From positions 1-23,692 of IMG/VR virus record IMGVR_UViG_3300045902_000255: a stretch of DNA of 23,692 bases; one strand, given 5' to 3'. The position numbers and the translations under genes were made by a program. The notes below the pieces were generated by a model. The model had not been told where the DNA came from. It worked only from the letters and a program-made list of their open reading frames with translations, and made no database searches. Position 1 is the first letter of the stretch; each line of letters opens with the position of its first letter. This stretch comes from a virus. This document shows positions 5,633 through 12,652 of the stretch, piece by piece.

Positions 5633-5761
5633 TTAATCTTCCCAAAATGGGTCCCAAACTTCTTCTAAGAATATTTGCCATAACTCACCTACAATTTGGA
5701 GTGCAGATGGTAATGCTGCAATTCCTACTATGATGAGAACAATCCATAATAATATATTCAT
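5633..5761 (-). CDS. Small membrane peptide, 42 aa
   Basis: ATG at 5759-5761, stop at 5633-5635. The protein starts MNILLWIVLIIVGIAALPSA, a membrane span or cleavable signal-like segment, and continues to an acidic, Trp-rich tail (EEVWDPFWED). Codon use and packing match its neighbours: the start lies one base from the stop of the 94-residue gene. A second lysis-associated membrane protein is possible; no family is recognised. Confidence 0.6.
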   Translation of the reverse strand: MNILLWIVLIIVGIAALPSALQIVGELWQIFLEEVWDPFWED

Positions 5762-5762
5762 G

Positions 5763-6047
5763 TTATTTTAGAGAGCTATTTCTCTCTTCCCTTGCTTCTT
5801 TTGAATTATAGAACTTCTGAAATGATTTTCGACCTTTAATCATTTTTATTAATATTTCACTTAATTGATTAGATTTAGTTTTGTCTATTTCTAATTCTCT
5901 TTCTAAATAGACTGGGGCTGCTTCTTTTTTCATGCTAATTTCTTTGAACCTATTAGCTACGTACCAAGCTTTTTCTGTATCTATATTCTCATCAAATCTT
6001 AGAATTGAAGTATAGATGCGATTAGCTAAAAAATTATTATTTTCCAT
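5763..6047 (-). CDS. Hypothetical protein, 94 aa
   Basis: Not recognised. It is mostly helical, charged and soluble (TEKAWYVANRFKEI, then LSEILIKMIKGRKSF). The start is decided by one of the best ribosome sites in the window: AGGAGGT five bases before the ATG on the minus strand, inside the end of the 29-residue peptide gene. It is second in the leftward operon, so it is likely expressed early and strongly. Confidence 0.75.
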   Translation of the reverse strand: MENNNFLANRIYTSILRFDENIDTEKAWYVANRFKEISMKKEAAPVYLERELEIDKTKSNQLSEILIKMIKGRKSFQKFYNSKEAREERNSSLK

Positions 6048-6126
6048 CTTCTACCTCCTCATCATCATCGTTTATTTCTATGTCATCGATATTTTGTTTA
6101 TCGATTGGCAAGTAAGGATTTATCAT
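6037..6126 (-). CDS. Acidic 29-aa leader peptide
   Basis: ATG at 6124-6126, stop at 6037-6039. The sequence begins MINPYLPIDKQNIDDIEIND and ends in an acidic run. An AAAGGA ribosome site lies seven bases before the ATG, and the gene is the first behind the leftward promoter. Its last codons contain the SD of the 94-residue gene, and the two overlap by 11 bases. This suggests translational coupling; the peptide itself may matter less than its translation. Confidence 0.6.
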   Translation of the reverse strand: MINPYLPIDKQNIDDIEINDDDEEVEDGK

Positions 6127-6139
6127 CTATTTTCCTTTC

Positions 6140-6154
6140 ACTGCTTGATGCAGT
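6140..6154 (-). promoter_or_regulatory. Leader hairpin of the leftward operon
   Basis: ACTGC (6140-6144) and GCAGT (6150-6154) pair perfectly around a five-base loop. On the minus transcript the hairpin stands immediately before the AAAGGA ribosome site of the first gene, where it could protect the 5' end or modulate translation. Confidence 0.45.
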
Positions 6155-6173
6155 ATTAGTTACTTATAAATCT

Positions 6174-6202
6174 ATTATACATTATTGTTAAAGACTTGTA
6201 AA
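6174..6202 (-). promoter_or_regulatory. Leftward sigma-70-type promoter
   Basis: Read on the minus strand: TTTACA (6202-6197), a 17-base spacer, and a perfect TATAAT (6179-6174). Transcription would begin near 6166, about 40 bases before the first ATG. This is the only strong promoter I see for the whole leftward gene block. Confidence 0.8.
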
Positions 6203-6379
6203 TAGTAAATATGCATAAAATTGTTCATAAGTTGTTTATAACTCACTTTGGTGCACGCCTGTTTATATTATATTTTGCCAAATTTTCTTAAAAAATGGGA
6301 GATTTGGGCCTATCTGAGACCATATTATGCCCGGTACACCTTTTCTTAATTGCTGCATATTTATAATAAACAAGAAGTA

Positions 6380-6388
6380 TGATATAAT
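6380..6388 (+). promoter_or_regulatory. Rightward extended -10 promoter
   Basis: TGATATAAT gives a TGn extension and a perfect TATAAT (6383-6388); the -35 area is weak (TTTATA-like), as is usual for extended -10 promoters. The start would fall near 6395, so the folded leader at 6404-6469 would be at the very 5' end of the message. A second TATAAT at 6362-6367 has a poor -35. Confidence 0.65.
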
Positions 6389-6403
6389 AAATAAAAGTAT
6401 TAA

Positions 6404-6469
6404 TGTGTGGGTCAAGAGAACTTGACGGACCAGATCGACCACACACGGTCTTGTCCATTAAGTTCTCTT
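6404..6469 (+). promoter_or_regulatory. Switch-like 5' leader with two exclusive folds
   Basis: Fold A: 6404-6410 TGTGTGG pairs with 6439-6445 CCACACA and encloses a perfect hairpin GTCAAG/CTTGAC (6411-6416 with 6421-6426). Fold B: 6414-6423 AAGAGAACTT pairs with 6460-6469 AAGTTCTCTT and continues inward with GGAC/GTCC (6427-6430 with 6453-6456) and AGATC/GGTCT (6432-6436 with 6447-6451), about 23 positions with two mismatches. The two folds use the same bases, so they exclude each other. Both lie at the start of the transcript and seven bases upstream of the AAGGA ribosome site at 6476-6480. No U-tract is present, so control of translation or stability is more likely than termination. Confidence 0.6.
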
Positions 6470-6487
6470 CTCTCCAAGGAAACAAAT

Positions 6488-7198
6488 ATGGCACAACGTA
6501 GAATGTTTAGCCCTAAAATAACAAGCAGCGACGCTTTTCTTGATATGCCAATATCAAGTCAGCTCCTTTACTTTCACTTAGGTATGGATGCTGATGATGA
6601 TGGGTTCGTTAATCCAAAACGAACAATGAGAATTATAGGTGTTGGTGACGACGACCTCAAAATATTACTGGCTAAAAGATTTGTATTATTATTTGAAAGT
6701 GGAGTTATTGTTATCAAACATTGGAAAATTAATAACCTCATTAGAAAGGACTGGCACCACAATACTGTGTATATTGAAGAGAAAGCACAACTCCAGACTA
6801 AGGATAATGGAGCCTACACAGAAAAAGATAAGTCTGTTAACAGTCTGTTAACAGATAATAATATAATTAAACTTAATATAATTAAACCTATAGATAAATC
6901 TATAGGGGGTAGCAAGCTACCTTCACCCAAACAAGAAGCTAAAGAATTCTTTGATTTAACTGAAAAACAAGAGCAAGTTATACATACTTTAACGGAAAGA
7001 GGTATTCCTGAAAAAATTTGCCGCGCCGAAATTTCTCAATTTGTTAATTATTGGTCAGAATTAAATGGTACAGGCAAGAAGCAACGTTGGGAAATGGAAA
7101 AGACCTTTGAGCTTAATCGCAGATTAGCTAAATGGTTTAATAACTATCAAAAATGGAATATGCAAAAAAACAAAGCACCAAGAGGAGTAGAAATATGA
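6488..7198 (+). CDS. Phage replication initiator / replisome organiser (DnaD-like)
   Basis: 236 residues from the ATG at 6488, chosen because AAGGA stands seven bases before it; an in-frame GTG at 6407 lies inside the leader hairpin. The N-terminal domain (1-100) matches phage replisome organisers: MAQRRMFSPKI, SDAFLDMPISSQLLYFHLGM, DADDDGF and the W-K-I-N-N-L-I piece. The middle (about 110-150) is low-complexity and coincides with the palindrome block. The C-terminal domain has QFVNYWSELNGTGKKQRWEM and RRLAKWF, typical of the loader-binding end. It should bind the origin and recruit helicase or its loader. It is the first gene of the rightward operon. Confidence 0.85.
   Translation: MAQRRMFSPKITSSDAFLDMPISSQLLYFHLGMDADDDGFVNPKRTMRIIGVGDDDLKILLAKRFVLLFESGVIVIKHWKINNLIRKDWHHNTVYIEEKAQLQTKDNGAYTEKDKSVNSLLTDNNIIKLNIIKPIDKSIGGSKLPSPKQEAKEFFDLTEKQEQVIHTLTERGIPEKICRAEISQFVNYWSELNGTGKKQRWEMEKTFELNRRLAKWFNNYQKWNMQKNKAPRGVEI
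6834..6921. other. Candidate replication origin inside the initiator gene
   Basis: Within 88 bases: the palindrome CTGTTAACAG twice (6834-6843 and 6845-6854), the 14-base direct repeat TAATATAATTAAAC twice (6859-6872 and 6874-6887, period 15, very AT-rich), the inverted repeat CTATAGAT-AA-ATCTATAG (6888-6905) and the inverted repeat GGTAGC-AA-GCTACC (6908-6921). All four are exact. They fall in the linker of the initiator protein, the place where lambda-type and several Gram-positive phages carry iterons and the unwinding element. Confidence 0.65.
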
Positions 7199-7581
7199 CA
7201 CAATTAGCAAAACAACAAGTATGTATTGTTATGAGAAATGGTCTAGAGATTTGGATCGACCAAGATAAATACGATAAACTCAAGCAGATTATTACTCAAT
7301 CCAATCTTAAGTTTGTAAACTTTGATAAGAGGGTCATAAACCTTGTAGATGTTATAGGAATATTTCTACCTGAAGATATGGATGCCCTTACTCGCCGTAA
7401 GAATGGTCAATGGCAATGTCAAAAAGCAAGTCAATGGCATGATAAAGGAGAAAAATGTGAATGTGTTAGTGATGAAGAGTGGTTTAGGAGGGCACAAGAA
7501 ATTTTAGCGACGAACACGAGTCTTAGAATGAGTGATAAAGATAGGACTAAATACGACAGATTGTCAAAAATATTTACATAA
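7195..7581 (+). CDS. Hypothetical protein, 128 aa
   Basis: The start at 7195 overlaps the initiator stop (ATGA) and has AGAGGAG upstream; the frame opens earlier at 7153 but without a ribosome site. The N-terminal half is a small alpha/beta region (QVCIVMRNGLEIWID, then FVNFDKRVINLVDVIGIF). The second half has a charged W/C/H-rich piece (RRKNGQWQC, QWHDKGEKCEC) that could bind a metal. It is probably coexpressed with the initiator. The family is not recognised. Confidence 0.75.
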   Translation: MTQLAKQQVCIVMRNGLEIWIDQDKYDKLKQIITQSNLKFVNFDKRVINLVDVIGIFLPEDMDALTRRKNGQWQCQKASQWHDKGEKCECVSDEEWFRRAQEILATNTSLRMSDKDRTKYDRLSKIFT

Positions 7582-7584
7582 AAA

Positions 7585-7613
7585 TTGTACAAATATTCTG
7601 AAAGTTTTATAAT
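7585..7613 (+). promoter_or_regulatory. Promoter before the packaging/structural genes
   Basis: TTGTAC (7585-7590), a 17-base spacer and a perfect TATAAT (7608-7613), in the short gap after the replication genes. The -35 matches consensus only in TTG. It probably drives the 122-residue gene and the terminase genes beyond. Confidence 0.6.
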
Positions 7614-7642
7614 AAAATTAATAAGAACAAATTCGAAATAAA

Positions 7643-8011
7643 ATGTCTAAAGACTACTTAGGACACAAACCACCAAAACCAACTAGAAAGGAACAGGAGT
7701 TGTCCCAAGCTATTTATGCACTACAACAGAACTTTCAACTAGTAGTAGCAAATATGAGAGCTCAAGTAAGGGCAGTATGTATAGCCAATGGAATTAGTGC
7801 AGACAAATTTGTTGAAGCTTTCCACAACGCCAAGCTTCAAGATAAATTTGAGTCTACACAGATTATGTTAGAGACTGAAATGATGAAAAAGGCTCAAGAA
7901 GAGGCTAAAGAGAAGAGGAAAGTAAATCTAGAAAATATCCCTGAAGGTGCAAAAATGTCGCAAGACCAGTTGAAAGAAATACTAGAAGCTGAAGGAGATA
8001 AAATCGAATGA
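7643..8011 (+). CDS. Hypothetical helical protein, 122 aa
   Basis: Not recognised. It is almost wholly helical and charged (LSQAIYALQQNFQLVVANMRAQ, then a Lys/Glu-rich coil AQEEAKEKRKVN), with an acidic C-terminus. It is the first gene behind the 7585-7613 promoter and precedes the terminase genes, so it may be a head-assembly or packaging accessory. No SD is obvious; the ATG follows an A-rich leader. Confidence 0.7.
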   Translation: MSKDYLGHKPPKPTRKEQELSQAIYALQQNFQLVVANMRAQVRAVCIANGISADKFVEAFHNAKLQDKFESTQIMLETEMMKKAQEEAKEKRKVNLENIPEGAKMSQDQLKEILEAEGDKIE

Positions 8012-8124
8012 AAATAATAAATATACTTATCAGAACTATAAGAAGATTTTTAAGCCCATGTAAGTGTGGTTGTCATAGTAACGGATATTTTATCTGTAGC
8101 TGGTGCTATAACTATAAACATTAA
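8008..8124 (+). CDS. Cys-rich 38-aa protein
   Basis: ATG at 8008-8010 overlaps the previous stop (ATGA) and has AAGGAG ten or so bases upstream. The basic amphipathic N-terminus (MKIINILIRTIRRFL) is followed by CKCGC at 18-22 and a second pair, C30 and C33, in ICSWC. The spacing suggests a miniature zinc ribbon. It is short and easily missed but well supported by overlap and ribosome site. Function unknown. Confidence 0.6.
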   Translation: MKIINILIRTIRRFLSPCKCGCHSNGYFICSWCYNYKH

Positions 8125-8138
8125 CCAAAAAAAAAGGA

Positions 8139-8172
8139 ATCGGTAGCCAATCCGATATTAGGGAATATTCCC
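8139..8172 (+). promoter_or_regulatory. Two dyads in the gap before terS
   Basis: ATCGG/CCGAT (8139-8143 with 8152-8156) is followed by the perfect 12-base palindrome GGGAATATTCCC (8161-8172). An A-run follows on this strand rather than a U-run, so it is not a rightward intrinsic terminator. A protein-binding site or processing element is possible in this 80-base gap. Confidence 0.4.
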
Positions 8173-8204
8173 AAAAAAATGTAAAATTGATACTTTAACT
8201 CTAT

Positions 8205-8699
8205 ATGGCAAAGCGAGGTGGTAAAAGACCAGGTTCAGGACTCCCAAAAGGATTTAAGTTTCCTGAAACTATAAAGAAGGAAGAGGCGAAGAAACAAATG
8301 CAAAATTATATTATTGCTCAACTTCGTCCACTTTTGTCTGCGCAATCATCTCTTGCTAGAGGAGTTCAGTATGTTTATCAAATTATTACAGAAAAAGATG
8401 ATAAAGGTAAGATTACTCGTCGAGAACATGTTCAACTAAAGGGTGCTGACGAAATACGACACGCCCTGGATGTTCTAGAGGGACTCAGCGAAGCTGGCGA
8501 CAACGAGTATTATTATATTACATCTGAAAAGCCAGATTTAAGAGCGATTGACTCAATGCTTGACAGAGTATTCGGTAGAGCCACTCAATCTATGGAAATT
8601 GATAACCCTAAAGACAACGAAGAGTTGAAACAAATCAACGATACGTTAAAAGAAATGTTCCACAATGTTAAATCTAAAAAAGCTATCAAAAAGAATTGA
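8205..8699 (+). CDS. terS: Terminase small subunit (putative)
   Basis: 164 residues directly before and overlapping the large subunit. It begins with a basic glycine-rich arm MAKRGGKRPGSGLPKG, common in small terminases and their relatives. A helical body follows (QNYIIAQLRPLLSAQSSLAR), then a middle charged strand pair and an acidic C-terminal helix. The small subunit recognises the packaging site and regulates the large subunit. The call rests on position plus the N-terminal arm; no full family signature is seen. Confidence 0.75.
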   Translation: MAKRGGKRPGSGLPKGFKFPETIKKEEAKKQMQNYIIAQLRPLLSAQSSLARGVQYVYQIITEKDDKGKITRREHVQLKGADEIRHALDVLEGLSEAGDNEYYYITSEKPDLRAIDSMLDRVFGRATQSMEIDNPKDNEELKQINDTLKEMFHNVKSKKAIKKN

Positions 8700-10155
8700 T
8701 GAAGACGAGTTAAAGCTTTGTTTAGACTACTTGAAGCTCTTTAAAATCGACGGTCGCAGGGCCGATACTGTAGTAACAGATGGAGAATTAGAGATATTTC
8801 ATGCGATAGTCTTTCGCAATCATAAAAGACTCGAAATACTCTGCTCTACTCAGTATGGAAAATCTCTATTTGTAGCGATGGCATGTATAATCCTCACTTG
8901 TATATTAGGTGAGATGGTTTGTGTAGTTGCACCAACCAACGATAAAGCAAAGATTATTATGCGTTACTACATTGAACATTTAGGAGACTCTTTAAACTTC
9001 CAACAGCGTCTAGAAAAGAATACAAGACTCGATAGACTTCGTTTAGAAGAAAACAAAGAGAGAATTACACTCAATAATGGTGGAGGAATATTTGTACTTA
9101 GTGCAAACGCTTCTAATAGCCAAAAAGGTATAGAGTCTGCGATGGGAGCTGGAGCTAGCAACGTCATTTTAGACGAAGCCGGTTTAATTCCAGACCCCAT
9201 TGAAGCCACTATCTTTCGTATGATTGCAGGAAAAGGCACAGAAGCCTTCTATTGTAAGATTGGTAACCCTTGGTATAGGAACCATTTTCTCAAGAGCTTC
9301 GTTGACCCACTCTACCACAAAATCTTTATTGATTATCGACGTGGAATTGAAGAAGGTCGATACACAGAGGAATTCATAGCGGAAGCTAGAAAGAAACCGC
9401 ACTTTGACATCTTATTTGCTTGTTTATTTCCAGATGAAGATACTGTAGATGATAAAGGCTACATAAGTCTCTTCTCAAGTAAGATAATAGATAATGCTAG
9501 AAAACTAACAGTTATTCCATTTGGAGAAAAGCGACTTGGCTGCGACATTGCAGAAGGTGGAGGCGATTATAACGCTTTTGTCTTAAAGTATAAGAATTAT
9601 ATGAAACTCTTAAAGAAGTTTATTAATCCTAATACAATGCAAACTGCGGCCGAGATTAAATACGCCTGTAACGATGAAGATATAGTTGACAGAAATGTAT
9701 TTCTTGATGCTATCGGCATCGGCAAAGGAGTTCTTGATAACTTACAAGAGCAGAAGTGGCATCCAACTGGGGTAAAGTTCAGTGCAGGTGCCGAAAAAGA
9801 CTATCATTCTGAAGAGTTTTACAATATGCGTGCTCAATGTTATTGGGAATTTGCTAAATGGTTGAGAGAAGGCGGAGCTTTAGAGGATATTGATGATTGG
9901 AACCAACTACTTGTGATAAAATATAAAATCAAAGGTGGTAAGATACTCATTAAACCTAAAGAAGAAATAAGAAAAGAACTAGGATTTAGTCCTGATGTTC
10001 CAGATGCTGCGGCTATGGTATTTGCAAGGTCTAGCAGCGCTATTATTACTAAAAGCGTAGAACAAGCAAAAAGAGATAGAGAAATACTTAAAAATTTCGA
10101 TGCTCATAGAGCTAAAAAGAGGTTTACAGGAAGCCTCTACTTAAGAAGAAAATAA
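8665..10155 (+). CDS. terL: Terminase large subunit
   Basis: 496 residues. The ATPase domain has a variant Walker A, CSTQYGKSL (60-68, with G65-K66-S67), Walker B VILDEA (167-172, D170-E171) and a GNP coupling motif (200-202). The nuclease domain shows the three acidic sites: GCDIAEGG (D294), FLDAIG (D348) and PDAAAM (D447). It translocates DNA into the prohead and cuts the concatemer. It overlaps terS by 35 bases. The loop lacks the usual glycine-rich Walker A start, which is common in terminases. Confidence 0.93.
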   Translation: MLNLKKLSKRIDEDELKLCLDYLKLFKIDGRRADTVVTDGELEIFHAIVFRNHKRLEILCSTQYGKSLFVAMACIILTCILGEMVCVVAPTNDKAKIIMRYYIEHLGDSLNFQQRLEKNTRLDRLRLEENKERITLNNGGGIFVLSANASNSQKGIESAMGAGASNVILDEAGLIPDPIEATIFRMIAGKGTEAFYCKIGNPWYRNHFLKSFVDPLYHKIFIDYRRGIEEGRYTEEFIAEARKKPHFDILFACLFPDEDTVDDKGYISLFSSKIIDNARKLTVIPFGEKRLGCDIAEGGGDYNAFVLKYKNYMKLLKKFINPNTMQTAAEIKYACNDEDIVDRNVFLDAIGIGKGVLDNLQEQKWHPTGVKFSAGAEKDYHSEEFYNMRAQCYWEFAKWLREGGALEDIDDWNQLLVIKYKIKGGKILIKPKEEIRKELGFSPDVPDAAAMVFARSSSAIITKSVEQAKRDREILKNFDAHRAKKRFTGSLYLRRK

Positions 10156-12153
10156 ATGCCAAACGAAAGTAAAGCAAAAATTGCACAATCAACACAAAGT
10201 TCGATACTAACTCCAACGTATCGACCGAGTCCTACTCAAATTCAAGCTTCTAACAGAGTTATGAATGATTGGATTTATGGTCGCCAAGTGTGTAATAGAG
10301 GTTATAACTACTTTAACGGTAGAACTTTATACGATGTAATTGATGATTGGACTACTCGTTGGAATGGCTACATAGAACCACTTGGTCCACTAGCAGAGAC
10401 AAGCTCTAACATTTTCTTAAACTTTACACGTAACTTAATTATTGCCTATCTCGCTAAGGTAGCGATGAGTCCTGTTGAGCCTAAAATTAAGGCCGTCAAT
10501 CGTAAGACTCATATTACAAACCAAACATTTAGTGATTTATTAAAAGAACTAAATAGATATTCATTAAATGAAGAGAATGCTGATGCTAAATTCTTAGCCA
10601 CAGCTTTAGAAGCTACTGTAAAAGGAACCGCTATCGTTTACGAAGGTTATAAGAAGACTACACGAAAGAAGAAGGTTCCTTTGAGTTACAACGCTGAAAC
10701 AGGTAAGGTTATTACTAGAGATATGGAAGTAACCGATTTTGATAATTGCTACCAAGAACTCTTGAATTTAGAAGATTTTTATATTGCAAACCCTTTCACT
10801 CCTAATTTACAAGACCAACCATTCGTTATTTGGAAAAAAATCACTACCTACTATGAAGCAAGTACTGAATTAGGTAGATATGGATCGTGGAAATATGTGC
10901 AGCCTGGTTCATTCCAGTTCCTTGGAGACCCAACTACGTTCTATAACGAAGAAATGAGTGTTGAACTCCAACCAAACCAAGTACAAATTATAAAATACTT
11001 TAATCGTCGTGAAAACCTCTACATTATAATGGCAAACAACGTTGTAATGTATGAAGGACCTTTTCCTTGGGCGCATGGTAAATATCCATTTGCTAAATAT
11101 ATCTTTGAACCATTTGGTAACAACTTCTTCTGGGGGGCGGGAGCTCCGTTCAAGTTCATGGGAGAACAAGACACAGAGAATACCTTTGTGAACATGATGG
11201 TAGATAAGACTTATGGTTCGCTACTTCCTTATGGATTAAGCTCCGATCTTGATGACTTAATTGAAGACGATACATTAGCTCCTAATAAGATACGTAAAGT
11301 TGGTGATATTAATAAGTGGAAGTTTGATACTCTGCCTGGTATTGAAGCTGGTGAAGCTAATATGTTCCAAACCTTCATGAACTTGATCAGAGAAAATTCG
11401 GGCCTAGGCGGAGCAGCTGACCAATTCTCTCCAAAAGGTGGAAGGCTTAATGTCCGTCAAGTATTATTAAAAAACCAAGAACAAATACAGAAAATTCAAT
11501 TTAATATACAATATTTAGAGGACGGCGAACGAGACCGTACAGAACTAAGACTCAAAAACATTTGTCAATTCTACTCTATTCCTAAGATTGAGAAAATTAC
11601 CGGCAAAAATGGTAAAGAAGTAGAAGAATTAGTATACAGAGAAATAGTATTGCATGATGCTGATTTACAACAAGGCAAAAAAGGTACTAAAATAATAAAG
11701 TTAGTCGACCCAGAAGGAATGGATGATAACGAACGAATGAAGCTTGAAGAAGAATTAAGCATCATTGAAGAAATGGGTGAACTCCAAGGTGAGCCAACAG
11801 AAGCAGTAGCAATTCCAATTTCTCTATTTAACGACTTCGACGTAAAGGTTCAAGTTATCAAAGCTTCTTCTTACTCTAAGAATACTGCATTGGAACAAGC
11901 TGAAGCTATGGACTACGCTAAATGGAGATTGACAGTTGCTCAAATGGGAGTACCGACAGATTACAACGAACTTGCCGCTTATGTTGACGAAACTTATGAT
12001 ATTGAGACAGATAGATTTACACCAAAAGAAGGAGGTATGCCTCAAGGTCAACCAGGTGCACAACCTGGACCCGTTCCTCCCGAAGGAGTCCCCAAACCTG
12101 ATGCTGGACCATCTATGAAAATGGATATGACACAATTAAAAGATATATCATGA
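10156..12153 (+). CDS. Portal protein
   Basis: 665 residues, immediately after terL, the classical portal position and a size typical of podovirus-like portals. Features: an aromatic N-terminal region with RGYNYFNGRTLYDVIDDW, a long alpha/beta middle, a stem-like helical segment (about 420-480, NMFQTFMNLIRENSGLGG followed by VRQVLLKNQEQIQKIQFNIQ) and a Pro/Gly/Gln-rich flexible C-terminus (from about 630). It forms the twelve-fold DNA channel at the head vertex and docks the terminase. Start follows the terL stop directly. Confidence 0.8.
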   Translation: MPNESKAKIAQSTQSSILTPTYRPSPTQIQASNRVMNDWIYGRQVCNRGYNYFNGRTLYDVIDDWTTRWNGYIEPLGPLAETSSNIFLNFTRNLIIAYLAKVAMSPVEPKIKAVNRKTHITNQTFSDLLKELNRYSLNEENADAKFLATALEATVKGTAIVYEGYKKTTRKKKVPLSYNAETGKVITRDMEVTDFDNCYQELLNLEDFYIANPFTPNLQDQPFVIWKKITTYYEASTELGRYGSWKYVQPGSFQFLGDPTTFYNEEMSVELQPNQVQIIKYFNRRENLYIIMANNVVMYEGPFPWAHGKYPFAKYIFEPFGNNFFWGAGAPFKFMGEQDTENTFVNMMVDKTYGSLLPYGLSSDLDDLIEDDTLAPNKIRKVGDINKWKFDTLPGIEAGEANMFQTFMNLIRENSGLGGAADQFSPKGGRLNVRQVLLKNQEQIQKIQFNIQYLEDGERDRTELRLKNICQFYSIPKIEKITGKNGKEVEELVYREIVLHDADLQQGKKGTKIIKLVDPEGMDDNERMKLEEELSIIEEMGELQGEPTEAVAIPISLFNDFDVKVQVIKASSYSKNTALEQAEAMDYAKWRLTVAQMGVPTDYNELAAYVDETYDIETDRFTPKEGGMPQGQPGAQPGPVPPEGVPKPDAGPSMKMDMTQLKDIS

Positions 12154-12473
12154 CAGAAATAGCAGACATTAACAGAGCACTCGAACTCATTCATGTAGCA
12201 GACCCACTTGTTGATTGGGATGAGCCAGAGCCTTTACTACCAAAGTCTTATCAAGCTTTAGCGCTTATGTATTCTAACGAAGTTTATAGAAGCTATTTAG
12301 ATAACATGTATCGCCAAGCAGTTAAGACCGCAGCATTGAAAACAAGAAATGATATTGAAGCTGCATTTGCCAAAGCACAGGCACTTACTTATAAAAAACT
12401 TTTGATAGATGCTAAAAAGGCCTTTCAGCATCTTGATAAGTTAAAATTAATTAAACAAAAGAAACATGAATAA
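12150..12473 (+). CDS. Hypothetical protein, 107 aa
   Basis: Starts with an ATGA overlap on the portal stop. It is helical: an acidic N-terminal half (HVADPLVDWDEPEPLLP) and a basic C-terminal half ending in KLIKQKKHE. Not recognised. Its position between portal and scaffold suggests a head-assembly accessory. Confidence 0.7.
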   Translation: MTEIADINRALELIHVADPLVDWDEPEPLLPKSYQALALMYSNEVYRSYLDNMYRQAVKTAALKTRNDIEAAFAKAQALTYKKLLIDAKKAFQHLDKLKLIKQKKHE

Positions 12474-12651
12474 AGTCTCTAAAGTTATGAAAGAATTTAA
12501 AGGCGGCAAGCTTCATTCTGGTTCAAAGAAAGGACCAGTTGTGAAAAGTCGAAAGCAAGCTGTTGCAATTGCTCTTTCAGAAGCTGGTAAATCAAAAGCT
12601 CCACGTCAAACATTTGAAGGAGCTCGAAAGAAATTTTACGGATTAAAATAA
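12466..12651 (+). CDS. DUF6496-like small basic protein
   Basis: 61 residues with the pattern KVMKEFKGGKLHSGSKKGPV and then SRKQAVAIALSEAGKSK, which I recognise as the conserved core of a small phage/bacterial family (DUF6496-like: K-V-M-x-E-F ... G-P-V-V-x-x-R-x-Q-A-x-A-I-A-L-S-E-A). Strongly basic, no Cys. It overlaps the preceding gene by eight bases. Function not established; the charge and position suggest association with packaged DNA or the head. Confidence 0.75.
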   Translation: MNKVSKVMKEFKGGKLHSGSKKGPVVKSRKQAVAIALSEAGKSKAPRQTFEGARKKFYGLK

Positions 12652-12652
12652 T

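Larger units (their letters stand above)
6127..6487. other. Divergent intergenic control region
   Basis: 361 bases without a supported gene, between the leftward early operon and the rightward replication/structural operon. It holds the two promoters and leader structures listed separately. The middle part (about 6205-6360) is AT-rich with no clear dyad that I can defend as a repressor operator. Open frames in this stretch are short and lack ribosome sites. Confidence 0.75.

Noticed and set aside
5518-5733. Plus-strand hydrophobic ORF of 71 codons
   Set aside because: It is antisense to two better-supported minus-strand genes, its Phe-rich start comes from A-rich codons on the other strand, and no ribosome site is present.
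6407-6487. An N-terminal extension of the replication initiator from a GTG at 6407
   Set aside because: It would lie inside the paired leader and has no ribosome site; AAGGA before the ATG at 6488 and the family start MAQRRMFS support the later start.
8161-8172. GGGAATATTCCC as an intrinsic terminator
   Set aside because: The palindrome has almost no loop and is followed by A's on the plus strand; on the minus strand there is no gene reading into it.
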